Positions 17,101 to 24,217 of a stretch of 64,000 nt of DNA are shown here, piece by piece. Position numbers and translations under genes: made by a program. The notes beneath the pieces were generated by a model, which searched no databases, was not told where the DNA came from, and saw nothing but the letters and a program-made list of their open reading frames with translations. The stretch's first letter is position 1. Every line of letters starts with the position of its first letter. The DNA comes from Natranaeroarchaeum sp042663585 (GTDB lineage Archaea > Halobacteriota > Halobacteria > Halobacteriales > Natronoarchaeaceae): the NCBI RefSeq assembly GCF_042663585.1, contig NZ_JBHTAN010000006.1:2728001-2792000 (forward strand), in the 5' to 3' direction.

Positions 17101-18316
17101 CGACTGCGAGACGCTGTCGGAGATCCGAGCGACGATCGGCTGGTCCGGCCGGCAACTTGCCGAACGGATCGACGACGAAACCACGAGCGCCATCTCCTAT
17201 GCCGAGGACGGTGGCTACGGTCCCGAACGCCGCTCTCGTCTCGCCGAGAGTGCGGCCGGTGCCGTTCGAGACGCGCTTGTCGAGGCCGAACGCAGGCTCG
17301 ATTCGCTCTCGGAACAGACCGAACTTCGATACTACACAGTTACGGACGTCGAAACGGTCCCGAACGCGGGCGATCACCAGTGTGAATGGGTGTACGACGT
17401 CACTGTCGAACCGACCAATACCTTCGTCAGTCAGGGTATCGTCCTGCATAACTCGATCAGTATAAGCAAGGCTGGCATCAACGCCACGCTCAAATCCCGC
17501 TGTTCGCTGCTCGGTGCGGCGAACCCCAAGTACGGCCGGTTCGATCAGTACGAGTCAATCGGCGAGCAGATCGACCTCGAACCGGCGCTGATCTCCCGAT
17601 TCGACCTGATCTTCACCGTCACAGACCAGCCCGACGAGGAAGAGGACTCTCGGCTGGCCGAACACATCCTCCAGACGAACTTCGCGGGGGAGCTAAACAC
17701 CCAGCGAGAGGAGTTGAGCGCCCCTACCGTCACGCGCGAACAGGTCGACAAGCAGACCGAGGAGGTCGAACCGGTGATCGACGCCGAGTTGCTCCGGAAG
17801 TACGTCGCTCACGCGAAGTCGAACATCTACCCGACGATGAGCGACGAGGCGCGGGAGGCGATCCGTGACTTCTACGTCGATCTGCGCTCGAAAGGGACCG
17901 ACGAGGACGCTCCGGTCCCGGTGACGGCCCGGAAACTGGAGGCGCTGGTCCGGCTTGCGGAGGCGAGCGCGCGGGTGCGGCTCTCGGACACCGTCGAGAT
18001 CGACGACGCCGAACGCGTCATCGAAATCGTCCGGTCGTGTCTGCAGGATATCGGGGTCGACCCCGAGACGGGCCAGTACGACGCCGATGTGGTCGAGACC
18101 GGGCAGAGCAAGTCCCAGCGGGACCGGATCAAGAACATCAAACAGCTGATCGCGGACGTCGAGGAGGATTACGAGGACGGTGCGCCGATCGACGTGGTGC
18201 TCGACCGGGCCGACGAGATTGGGATGGACCAGACGAAAGCGGAACGCGAGATCGAGAAACTCAAACAGAAAGGCGAGGTGTACGAACCGAACCTCGACCA
18301 TCTGCGGACCGCATGA
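14102..18316 (+). CDS. mcm: replicative DNA helicase MCM, precursor with two inteins
   Basis: The hexameric replicative helicase; the 1404-residue precursor yields a 698-residue protein after removal of two inteins (183 and 523 residues). N-terminal domain with a C4 zinc ribbon (C-Q-R-C-G near residue 133, C-Q-G-C about 23 residues later). The AAA+ Walker A G-D-P-G-T-G-K is split from its following Ser by intein 1. Walker B V-A-A-I-D-E-L-D lies between the inteins and the arginine-finger S-R-F-D after intein 2; a winged helix ends the protein. The ATG at 14102 (M-A-T-A-E-N-T-E-L-V-D) matches haloarchaeal MCM N termini; an ATG at 14081 would add seven residues. The stop overlaps the next gene (ATGA). 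Confidence 0.95.
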   Translation: MATAENTELVDAFEQFYRNYYRDEIGELAQKYPNEKRSLYIDWDDLYRYDPDLADDYLSQPEQLQEYAEEALRIYDLPVDVSLGRAHVRMYNLPETTDIRLIRSRHVGQLLSVSGIIRKATDVRPKIEEAAFECQRCGTLNYIPQSSGDFQEPHECQGCERQGPFNVNFDQSEFVDAQKLRVQESPEGLRGGETPQAVDVTIEDDITGEVTPGDHVTVTGILHLQQQGNQQEKSPIFDVYMDGVTVEIEDEQFEDMDISEEDKAEIIELSQSPDIYEKMIDSMAPSIYGYEQEKLSIILQLFSGVTKHLPDGSRIRGDLHMLLIGDPGTGKCVRGDTTVTLADGRERPIKEIVEANLTDPSPVDDGVYDSLDRDVVSLGADGRSEVRNAMRVWKREAPDRMYRIRTASGYELEVTPSHPLFVSHFGGWEARIADELQEGDSVAISPDSPDQLLATDGGAISETSSGSVPSVEGQSVERDQIESIEAVKPEYDWVYDLEVEGTHSYLSNNVFSHNSQLLQYVREISPRSVYTSGKGSSAAGLTAAAVRDDFGDGQQWTLEAGAMVLADKGVAAIDELDKMDSGDRSAMHEGLEQQSYHPDTEVLLADGRRVEIGEFVDAKIDGDETEVIDGVDCEIAPVDDVGVHSTDLDSNETTKTPVDRVSRHEAPDEFVRVTFSNGRDVLVTPEHPMFVDDDGEIDTVEASSIEAGQYVPAPRKLPNSSATVPLEDEQHIGKEKDVTLPDGLTPDLAEILGFLTAEGHSYAGSSHEIGFSNQDERLLDRMGALMRSVFGMKSTDTVSTDGTTTMRWVSTKLYRWFERNVPEIMATARHKRIPSAVLGASEEEIRRFLVGAFAGDGGVETEAMALSTASSGLAEDYADALSKIGVASRIHHSVTEDSWKTYVMGDSTESFVDQVVKQADDRYADAREFAERSTDTRRHHDVLPPSAAEEIRSLRTLLGLGLTGQFYPNVDDGFGVQIETVEAEMATLRERIDETRESLDDCETLSEIRATIGWSGRQLAERIDDETTSAISYAEDGGYGPERRSRLAESAAGAVRDALVEAERRLDSLSEQTELRYYTVTDVETVPNAGDHQCEWVYDVTVEPTNTFVSQGIVLHNSISISKAGINATLKSRCSLLGAANPKYGRFDQYESIGEQIDLEPALISRFDLIFTVTDQPDEEEDSRLAEHILQTNFAGELNTQREELSAPTVTREQVDKQTEEVEPVIDAELLRKYVAHAKSNIYPTMSDEAREAIRDFYVDLRSKGTDEDAPVPVTARKLEALVRLAEASARVRLSDTVEIDDAERVIEIVRSCLQDIGVDPETGQYDADVVETGQSKSQRDRIKNIKQLIADVEEDYEDGAPIDVVLDRADEIGMDQTKAEREIEKLKQKGEVYEPNLDHLRTA
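15095..15643 (+). other. MCM mini-intein 1 (183 residues, in Walker A)
   Basis: Starts with Cys (C-V-R-G-D-T-T-V, splicing block A) directly after the Walker A lysine and ends with F-S-H-N (block G) before the extein Ser. Block B is T-P-S-H-P-L-F near 15346 with its His; block F is W-V-Y-D-L-E-V-E-G-T-H. No LAGLIDADG endonuclease is present, so it is a splicing-only mini-intein. Removal restores G-D-P-G-T-G-K-S. MCM cannot bind ATP until splicing occurs. Confidence 0.93.
15884..17452 (+). other. MCM intein 2 (523 residues, with LAGLIDADG endonuclease)
   Basis: Begins with Ser (S-Y-H-P-D-T-E-V-L-L-A-D-G-R) and ends V-L-H-N before Ser, interrupting L-E-Q-Q/S-I-S-I. Block B is T-P-E-H-P-M-F near 16151. 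Two endonuclease motifs are intact with their acids: L-G-F-L-T-A-E-G near 16351 and F-L-V-G-A-F-A-G-D-G-G near 16645, so it may still home. About 100 residues between the endonuclease and block F (roughly 17030-17330) form a helical, heptad-like segment with a possible HTH (I-R-A-T-I-G-W-S-G-R-Q-L-A-E-R-I). Confidence 0.92.
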
Positions 18317-18597
18317 TGGATCGGATCTCGGCGGTTCGGAACGTCGAGGACGCGCTGGCGGCGTTCGAGGAGGGCGAGATCGACCTAGAAACCGCCGAAC
18401 AGCGGGTCGTGGCGGCCGTCCGGACGTTCGCGACGGAGTACGAGAGCGGCGATAGCGCCGCCTACCGCGTCGAGCCAGTAGATCGGGAACCGGTCGTCGT
18501 CGTCGCCTCATCGCCCGACGATGCCGTCGAGCAGGTCGAATCGATCCTCGACGAGGCGGTCGTTACCGAGGCAGTCGATCGAATATCAGCGCGATAA
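18313..18597 (+). CDS. small conserved MCM-neighbour protein
   Basis: A 94-residue acidic protein starting M-M-D-R-I-S, the first ATG overlapping the mcm stop (18313-18316). Residues 1-45 are helical with alternating charge, then V-V-V-V-A-S-S-P-D-D-A near residue 62 looks like a strand/turn before a terminal helix. I see no known domain. Translational coupling to mcm suggests a shared regulation and perhaps a replication-related role; the pairing is, from memory, common in haloarchaea. Confidence 0.75.
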   Translation: MMDRISAVRNVEDALAAFEEGEIDLETAEQRVVAAVRTFATEYESGDSAAYRVEPVDREPVVVVASSPDDAVEQVESILDEAVVTEAVDRISAR

Positions 18598-18638
18598 ACT
18601 CAGTTAATTTTATACGGTAGACTCTGCAAACTCGGGCT

Positions 18639-18992
18639 GTGATACTGGTCGTTACCTACTCGACCGATGCCCGACAGACGCTCCGGAACGTCTGTACCGC
18701 CCACGAGGGCGCGGTCGCACGCCGTCTCGGCCGAGCGGCACTGTTCGAGGAGACCGGTCTGGGTGCGTTTCTGGCGCTTCGTCTCCGAGAGAAACACACC
18801 TCCGACGTCCAGATAGAGCGCACCCGGCCCTTCAACGAGTTCGTAGCGGTCCCCGAAGCCATCAGGGATGCGGCACAGGCCTACGAGGAGCGCTCCAGTG
18901 CCAGCACTCCCTACGAGAAGTTCCAGTCCGGAACCACACATCCTGCTCCCCGAGCGCTTCGCGGCCAATCGCTAGACGACGATGGACACTGA
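18639..18992 (+). CDS. conserved haloarchaeal protein of unknown function
   Basis: A 117-residue protein from a GTG start, with a TATA-like AATTTTATACGG at 18606-18617 about 25-30 bases upstream, indicating its own near-leaderless promoter. The N-terminal I-L-V-V-T-Y-S-T-D-A-R-Q-T-L-R-N is a strand-helix pattern, and residues 70-90 are helical. Not recognised by me. It overlaps the start of the next gene (18982) by 11 bases, so the two are probably one operon. Confidence 0.72.
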   Translation: MILVVTYSTDARQTLRNVCTAHEGAVARRLGRAALFEETGLGAFLALRLREKHTSDVQIERTRPFNEFVAVPEAIRDAAQAYEERSSASTPYEKFQSGTTHPAPRALRGQSLDDDGH

Positions 18993-19887
18993 TGCTGATC
19001 TGGGCCGTGGGCGTCCCGGCCGAACTGTCGCGACTGCACCACTTCCCGGCCAGCCGACGCGGATTCGGGTCCGAGTCGCAGACAGCGTACTCGACGGCGT
19101 CGCGGTCGACCTGCGTCTCTGGCCGATCACCGCCGACGAGGCCGCCGCAGCGATCCGTGGTTGCGGCGAGGAGTGTACCATCGACTGTCCCACCCCTGGA
19201 CCGCTGTTCGATGCGCTCGGCGTCGTCGATGCGTCGCTCTCGCTCCCGCTCCAGCGAGTGCTCGCCACCGTCGCACGTCGCCAGGGGCACCGGGAAGCCA
19301 CCGGCGAACTGGCGTCCGTCCGGAAAGAGCTTGCAACCCTCACACCCGCCTCCTGTAATCTCGCCGAGAAACGTCGACAGGTCGCCGACGCTGGTGCCGA
19401 CGAGAGTGCCCTGGCCGAGCGCGTCGCGACGCTCCGTGGCGAACTGCTCGCGCGGAAGGAAGCGAACGAGGACGTCTCGGAGACTGAAGCGGCACTGGCC
19501 GACGCAGTTGCCGAACTGACGACGGTCCGGACCGAGCGCCTCGCGGCTGAACAGGCGCTCGAACGCGCGCAAGCGGACGCCCGAACGATCCGGGATCAGC
19601 GGGAGCGGCGACTCCGGCTTCAGGATCGTGAGCGCAACCTTACGCGCGCTCTCTGCCGGGACCTCGCCGATAACGTCTATGAGGCCTTTGCGGACGCGGT
19701 TCGTACAGTTCCCGGCACAGCGACGCCGGGCAACTCGGCTACCGACTACGACGGAGACGACGTGACGGCCGCTCTCGCCGTTCTCAGGATGCTTCGGACG
19801 GCGACTCCCGCTGTCCTCGCCGTCGACCGGTTCCGCTCGCCCGAGCACGCCGCCGACGTTCTCGGCGTCCCGGTGGTCCGGATCTGA
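18982..19887 (+). CDS. coiled-coil protein in the mcm-uvrB neighbourhood
   Basis: A 301-residue protein. Residues 1-95 are mixed alpha/beta; about 105-215 form a long heptad-like coiled coil rich in Ala, Leu, Glu and Arg (for example A-L-A-E-R-V-A-T-L-R and E-A-A-L-A-D-A-V-A-E-L); the C-terminal third is compact again. No nucleotide-binding motif. It overlaps the upstream gene by 11 bases. A structural or scaffolding role is compatible with the coiled coil and the ParA-like ATPase downstream, but is inference. Function unknown. Confidence 0.75.
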   Translation: MDTDADLGRGRPGRTVATAPLPGQPTRIRVRVADSVLDGVAVDLRLWPITADEAAAAIRGCGEECTIDCPTPGPLFDALGVVDASLSLPLQRVLATVARRQGHREATGELASVRKELATLTPASCNLAEKRRQVADAGADESALAERVATLRGELLARKEANEDVSETEAALADAVAELTTVRTERLAAEQALERAQADARTIRDQRERRLRLQDRERNLTRALCRDLADNVYEAFADAVRTVPGTATPGNSATDYDGDDVTAALAVLRMLRTATPAVLAVDRFRSPEHAADVLGVPVVRI

Positions 19888-19930
19888 GCGGGGGCGTGGG
19901 TTCAAATACGGTCGGGCGACCAGTGGCCCC

Positions 19931-20365
19931 ATGCCAACGATTTCGTGGACACAGCGGCGGGAGAACGGCGTAACGCTCGTCGAGGCGGTGATCCAGAGCA
20001 CGACTCCGACCGGCCCGACGACGGTTGCCCTCGAAAGTCGACTGTCGGGACCGGTCTGGCCGCCCCGTTCGGAGGGCGTACCGGTCGCTGGCTGGGACGG
20101 ACCTCGATACGAGACGACAGTAGAGGGCGAGAGCCGGGTTGCCGTCGGCTTCGCCTCCCCGGCCGAGCCCTGCGAGCCGCCCGTCGAACTCGTCGAGAGT
20201 GCACCCGCTACGGCCATAGAGGAGTCCACCGATGCCGATGCGGCCGACGTATTGCGTGCCCTCGGCGATCCCACGCCACCCCGGGGGGCCGTGCCGACCT
20301 CGCTTCCCGAGGAATCGCTCCCGACGGCGACAGTGGAAGCCGAGCATACGGACGACGATCAATGA
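19931..20365 (+). CDS. conserved hypothetical protein coupled to MinD/ParA ATPase
   Basis: A 144-residue protein: the first 85 residues are predicted beta-rich (T-I-S-W-T-Q-R-R-E-N-G-V-T-L-V-E-A at the start), resembling a small beta-sandwich; the C-terminal 60 are acidic, Pro- and Thr-rich and probably disordered. It shares four bases with the ATPase gene (ATGA, 20362-20365), so the products are likely made together. I do not recognise the family. Confidence 0.72.
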   Translation: MPTISWTQRRENGVTLVEAVIQSTTPTGPTTVALESRLSGPVWPPRSEGVPVAGWDGPRYETTVEGESRVAVGFASPAEPCEPPVELVESAPATAIEESTDADAADVLRALGDPTPPRGAVPTSLPEESLPTATVEAEHTDDDQ

Positions 20366-21018
20366 TCCTGGCGGTCACCGGTGGAAAGGGTGGCGTCGGG
20401 AAGTCGACGGTCGCCCTGAACGTCGCCGCCGAACTGGACGCCGTCGTCGTAGACGCCGACCTGGGGATGGCGGATCTACCCGAGGGACGGGGGCCCGATC
20501 TCCACGACGTCCTCGCCGGACGCGCCGATCCGGTCGAGGCGGTCGACGAGAGCGGTGCCGTCGATATCCTTCCCTGTGGCCGGACCCTTGTCGGAGCGAA
20601 AGCCGCGGAGCCGACCGCGCTCGTCGGGGCTGTCGAGGCCGTCGAACGACAGTACGGGCGTGTGGTCGTGGACTGTCCGGCCGGGATGTCCGCGGATGCC
20701 GGACTCCCGCTGCTCGTCGCGAACCGCTGCCTTCTGGTCACCCGTGCGGACGAGTTCGCGCTACCGGACGCGATCCGGGCCCGGGCGCTCGCCAGAGTGC
20801 TGGATGCCGGGATCGAACGGCTGGTACTCAACATGGCGGGGGAGTCACCCCCAGTCGAGCGGGTTCGGTCGGTGTTCGACACGCCCGTCGTCACTGTGCC
20901 GCGTTCGGACGCTATTACGCGGGCACAGCGGAGTGGCCGCCCGGTTTCGGCGGTCGAGGCGGACGGCCGTGCGTCGGCGCAGTTCGAGCATCTCGGGGTA
21001 GTGGTACTGCCTGACTGA
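20362..21018 (+). CDS. MinD/ParA-family P-loop ATPase
   Basis: A 218-residue deviant-Walker ATPase. The N terminus carries the full motif T-G-G-K-G-G-V-G-K-S-T with the signature lysine and the P-loop lysine; A-V-V-V-D-A-D-L-G-M follows (switch region), and V-V-V-D-C-P-A-G is the Walker B region near residue 105. The C-terminal half is the usual Rossmann-like core. It lacks an obvious C-terminal amphipathic membrane helix, so a MinD-type membrane role is not certain; partitioning or positioning functions are equally possible. Last of the run of genes starting at mcm, convergent with tfb. Confidence 0.88.
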   Translation: MILAVTGGKGGVGKSTVALNVAAELDAVVVDADLGMADLPEGRGPDLHDVLAGRADPVEAVDESGAVDILPCGRTLVGAKAAEPTALVGAVEAVERQYGRVVVDCPAGMSADAGLPLLVANRCLLVTRADEFALPDAIRARALARVLDAGIERLVLNMAGESPPVERVRSVFDTPVVTVPRSDAITRAQRSGRPVSAVEADGRASAQFEHLGVVVLPD

Positions 21019-21027
21019 CCGCGGTGG

Positions 21028-21906
21028 CTACCGCATCTCACAGAGCGCCTGAAACACCGATCGGAGCGTGACCGGCGAGACGTCGGCGACCGCCGCGGCC
21101 TCTTTCTGTGTCAACTCCCGATCTAGCTCACAGGCCGCCGTGTAGAGACACCCTGCGGCGACGCCGCTCGGGTCGCGGCTACCGAAGACGTTCGCCTCCC
21201 GGCCGTCGGTAGCCAGTTCGCGTGCACGGCGCTCGACTGTGGGGCCGAGTTCGAGTTTGCTCGCGAACCGCGGCAGATACTCGCGCGGATCGATCGGGCC
21301 GATAGGGAGGCCTAGCTCCCTGTTCAGGGCACTGTAAGCGGCTTTAAACTCGTCGCGATCCGCGCGGGCGGCGTCCCCGATCTCGTCGATCGTCCGCGAG
21401 ACGTCGTTGACGCGACAGGCGGCGTAGGTCGTCGCCGCGGCAAAGCCCTCCAGCGATCGCCCGCGTAGCAGATCCTCGTTCTGTGCGGACCGGAACAGCG
21501 AGCACGCGCCGTCCCGCACCGTCTGGGACAGCGACAGCGACGACACCAATCGTCGGATCTCGGTGAAGGCGTACACCTGGTTGCGCTCTACCTTCGTGGA
21601 GATCTGCGAGCGGTTGTGCTCCCGGCGCATCCGCGCGACCTGTCGGCGCTTGCGGCCGGTGAGACGCGAGCCGGAGCCGTAGCCGATCTCGGTCGATAGC
21701 CCTCTGTCGTGTCGCGAGCGGGTCAGCGGCGCGCCCGTCCGTTTGCGGTTTCCGTCATCGTCGTCGAACGACCGCCACTCGGGCCCGCGGTCGATGCGAT
21801 CCGCCCCGACGACCAGCCCACACTCCGAACAGAGGGTCTCGTCGCCGCTCGCGGTCAGTCGTCCACCACACTCCGGACACGAATCCGTCGTTGCGCTCTC
21901 GCTCAT
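21028..21906 (-). CDS. tfb: transcription initiation factor IIB (TFB)
   Basis: Bridges TBP-bound promoters and RNA polymerase. The N-terminal zinc ribbon is intact (C-P-E-C-G and C-S-E-C-G near residues 9 and 28), followed by the B-finger/linker and two cyclin repeats at about residues 105-195 and 200-290. At 292 residues it is slightly shorter than typical haloarchaeal TFBs. These organisms carry several TFB paralogues, so this may serve a subset of promoters. ATG at 21906 or GTG at 21909; a TTTAAATAC box about 26 bases upstream supports a leaderless transcript either way. A 25-base palindrome lies in the shared upstream region. Confidence 0.92.
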   Translation of the reverse strand: MSESATTDSCPECGGRLTASGDETLCSECGLVVGADRIDRGPEWRSFDDDDGNRKRTGAPLTRSRHDRGLSTEIGYGSGSRLTGRKRRQVARMRREHNRSQISTKVERNQVYAFTEIRRLVSSLSLSQTVRDGACSLFRSAQNEDLLRGRSLEGFAAATTYAACRVNDVSRTIDEIGDAARADRDEFKAAYSALNRELGLPIGPIDPREYLPRFASKLELGPTVERRARELATDGREANVFGSRDPSGVAAGCLYTAACELDRELTQKEAAAVADVSPVTLRSVFQALCEMR

Positions 21907-21982
21907 CACAGTTGAACGTTGGTCCCGATCGGGTATTTAAAGATGGGAGAATCGTGGAAGAAACACCCGAATCGACCGACGG

Positions 21983-22007
21983 GAACGTACCGGTAACCGG
22001 TACGTTC
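21983..22007. promoter_or_regulatory. 25-base perfect palindrome between tfb and the 22056 gene
   Basis: Arms GAACGTACCGGT (21983-21994) and its exact reverse complement ACCGGTACGTTC (21996-22007) around a single A. It lies just upstream of the TATA-like box (about 22024-22030) of the rightward gene and about 45 bases upstream of the tfb TATA. Best read as a dimeric regulator's operator. Confidence 0.6.
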
Positions 22008-22055
22008 GAGTTCGTTACGGAAAGATATTTGTTGTATCAACTCGACCTCTAAACG

Positions 22056-22568
22056 ATGCTTTCGGATATCGCCGACGGTATCGAGCTAACCGAGCGCCAG
22101 CACGACCCCGGCGTTGCCGCCGTCGACCGGACGGGCGAGACGCTCACCGAAGGGCTCGCCGGATTTGCCGACGAGTTGCCCTGCTCGGCCGCGACGGCGG
22201 CGACGGTTGTCCATTCCTACACGGCCGGCCGTAGCGTCGGCGACGTCGCTCGGGAAGCGGGTGTAGCGCCGATCACCGCGGCAAAAGCGCTGCACCTGCT
22301 CGGCGTCGAGGGGCTCTCGCCGCTCGCCCCGCGGGCCAGAGAGATCGTCCGGGACTGGCAACGCGGTGAACTGCCGCGTGCGGAGGCGGAGACGCTCGTC
22401 GGCGCGAGCGAGACGGCGTTCGCCCTGGCGGCTTACATCGAGGCACACGAACCGATCGACGGCGTCACCGAGGTCGTCGAAGCCGCGCTCGGTGCGGACG
22501 GCGACGCGGCCGTCGATAAGCGTGATCGGCTGGCCGAGACGATGAGCGATGTCGGCGATCTGGTCTGA
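22056..22568 (+). CDS. HTH-like conserved haloarchaeal protein
   Basis: A 170-residue, mostly helical acidic protein. Residues about 55-95 (Y-T-A-G-R-S-V-G-D-V-A-R-E-A-G-V-A-P-I-T-A-A-K-A-L-H) have the spacing of a helix-turn-helix with a recognition helix. The remainder forms further helices, with no enzymatic motif. Divergent from tfb and sharing the palindrome-bearing promoter region; a TATA-like AGATATTTG lies about 30 bases before the ATG. A transcription-linked role is plausible. Its stop directly precedes the convergent ParA-like gene. Confidence 0.72.
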   Translation: MLSDIADGIELTERQHDPGVAAVDRTGETLTEGLAGFADELPCSAATAATVVHSYTAGRSVGDVAREAGVAPITAAKALHLLGVEGLSPLAPRAREIVRDWQRGELPRAEAETLVGASETAFALAAYIEAHEPIDGVTEVVEAALGADGDAAVDKRDRLAETMSDVGDLV

Positions 22569-23312
22569 TCAGGGACGGAGCCGGTCTGCCAGGCCTTCCT
22601 CGCCGAACTCGAACTCCAGTGAGCGGTCGAAGAGGCGCTCTACCACCCCGGCAACTGCGGGAGCGAACTCATCGTCCAGCGCGGTCACCGCTGGGGCCTC
22701 CGCAACCGCGCATCGTTCGCTTTCGGGAATCGCCACGTCGATCGATCCGTCCGGCACCGTCTTGATCCTGTTTGCGACAGCCAGATCGTCAGTGGTCCCC
22801 ACGTCGGTCAGTCGTGCGCGAGTCCGTTGCAGCGCGTCGACGCCGCGCGTCGATCCCGGCGCGACCAGTGCAACGCGGTCGGCGGCGGTCACTGCGGCGA
22901 CTGCGGGGTTGGTCGCGACAGGAGGCGTATCCACGAGCACGTGATCGAACGCCTCGTCGAACCGGTCGACGATGCTCTCGAAGGTCGTCGCCGCGCCGGC
23001 CGTTTTCGCGCGTGCGAGCGCTCCGAACGACGCCCGTGACGGGAGCGCGACGAGTCGGCCATCGGTGTCGACCGGACATTCCACCGCGGCGCTCGTCGGG
23101 TCCGGATCGTCCTCGGTAACGAGCGAGACGACGTCCTCGTCGATCCGGCCCGAGACGTAGTCCGATAACCCCTGGGTCCCGAACGCGACGTCGGTCAGCG
23201 CGACGTCCGCGCCGTCCATGGCGAGTGCTGTCCCCGCTTCGACTGTTAGCCGCGTCGCCCCGGCACCGCCGGTTACGCCGGTGATCGCCGCCGTGGTAGG
23301 TGACGTTTCCAT
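22569..23312 (-). CDS. ParA/MinD-like protein with degenerate Walker A
   Basis: A 247-residue protein with the MinD/ParA fold: the first strand and loop read T-G-V-T-G-G-A-G-A-T-R-L-T, followed by D-V-A-F-G-T-Q-G-L-S-D-Y near residue 42 and a Walker B-like V-L-V-D-T-P-P-V near residue 135. Compared with K-G-G-x-G-K-S/T, both the signature and P-loop lysines are missing, so ATP hydrolysis by the standard mechanism is unlikely; it may bind nucleotide weakly or act as a partner of the canonical ATPase encoded 1.5 kb away. Convergent with the HTH-like gene. Confidence 0.78.
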   Translation of the reverse strand: METSPTTAAITGVTGGAGATRLTVEAGTALAMDGADVALTDVAFGTQGLSDYVSGRIDEDVVSLVTEDDPDPTSAAVECPVDTDGRLVALPSRASFGALARAKTAGAATTFESIVDRFDEAFDHVLVDTPPVATNPAVAAVTAADRVALVAPGSTRGVDALQRTRARLTDVGTTDDLAVANRIKTVPDGSIDVAIPESERCAVAEAPAVTALDDEFAPAVAGVVERLFDRSLEFEFGEEGLADRLRP

Positions 23313-23365
23313 GCAATACTATTCTCTACTCCTATACTAAAAATGTAGTCAAAAACGTCTGTATA

Positions 23366-24163
23366 TTACTGGCCTGTTGCCACTGCACAGCCGACGACCC
23401 CTCTCACGCCGAGGCGCTGGTGCCGCCAGCCGTCCGCTGCCTCGACGAGAACCGTCCCCGACGCCGTCACGACGTACGTTCGCTCGCCGTACGCGACGTC
23501 GACGGGCGTCTCGTCGACCGGTAGTTCGACCGGTGCCCAGCGGTCGCCGTCGGGGCTGGCAGTGTAGAGTTGGCCGTCGACGACGGCGTGTCTGCGGGTT
23601 CCGCTGTCGCTCGCGACGGCCGTCGCGTCGCCGTCGATCAGTTCCATCCAGCCGTTGCCCAGTCGGTAGAGCCCTTCGCCCGTGGCGGCGAGTGGCGTTC
23701 CGTTCGTGTCCACGTCGCGGACGTCGTCGAGTCCGGCCGCGTCGAGTCCTCGGTCGCCCAGTCGATACAGGCCGACCTCCGTCCCGACGAGCGCGCCGTC
23801 GCTTGCGGTGACTGCACCCCCGGCGGTGCCGACTTCCTCTCTACCGGCCGAATCGATCCGGGCGATCCGGCCCTCACTGTCGCCGGCGACGATCCCCTCA
23901 CCGTCAAAGCCGACCGCCGTCGCCGGGCCGAAGCCGAGATGGGCTACCTCCTCGCCGAGCAACGTGGCGTCCTCGTCGGTCGCGACCGCGATCCGTCCGG
24001 GTGCACCCGCGATATCGCGAACGGTGGTGCGGTACTCAAGGCCGAACTCGCCGACCCGTGAGCCCGAAATCGAGGCGACGACGACGCCCATCTCCGATCC
24101 GACGAACAGCCGGGTCCGGCCGTCCTTGCCGCCGAAGATCCGCTTTTCTCTGATGTCGTCCAT
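23366..24163 (-). CDS. HVO_0234-like beta-propeller protein
   Basis: A 265-residue protein made of repeated beta-strand blades, for example V-G-T-E-V-G-L-Y-R-L-G-D-R-G and A-T-G-E-G-L-Y-R-L-G-N-G-W, consistent with a beta-propeller. No signal peptide or membrane segment, so cytoplasmic. It matches the haloarchaeal family I know as HVO_0234-like; molecular function is unknown. Start placed at M-D-D-I-R-E-K-R-I-F-G-G (24163) because the upstream in-frame start adds only four residues. It lies 54 bases downstream of uvrB on the same strand, suggesting co-transcription with the excision-repair gene. Confidence 0.78.
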   Translation of the reverse strand: MDDIREKRIFGGKDGRTRLFVGSEMGVVVASISGSRVGEFGLEYRTTVRDIAGAPGRIAVATDEDATLLGEEVAHLGFGPATAVGFDGEGIVAGDSEGRIARIDSAGREEVGTAGGAVTASDGALVGTEVGLYRLGDRGLDAAGLDDVRDVDTNGTPLAATGEGLYRLGNGWMELIDGDATAVASDSGTRRHAVVDGQLYTASPDGDRWAPVELPVDETPVDVAYGERTYVVTASGTVLVEAADGWRHQRLGVRGVVGCAVATGQ

Positions 24164-24217
24164 GGTCGAAGGCACGCCGCCGGGTTCCGAAAGGATTCCG
24201 ACCGCTTGACGTCCCCC

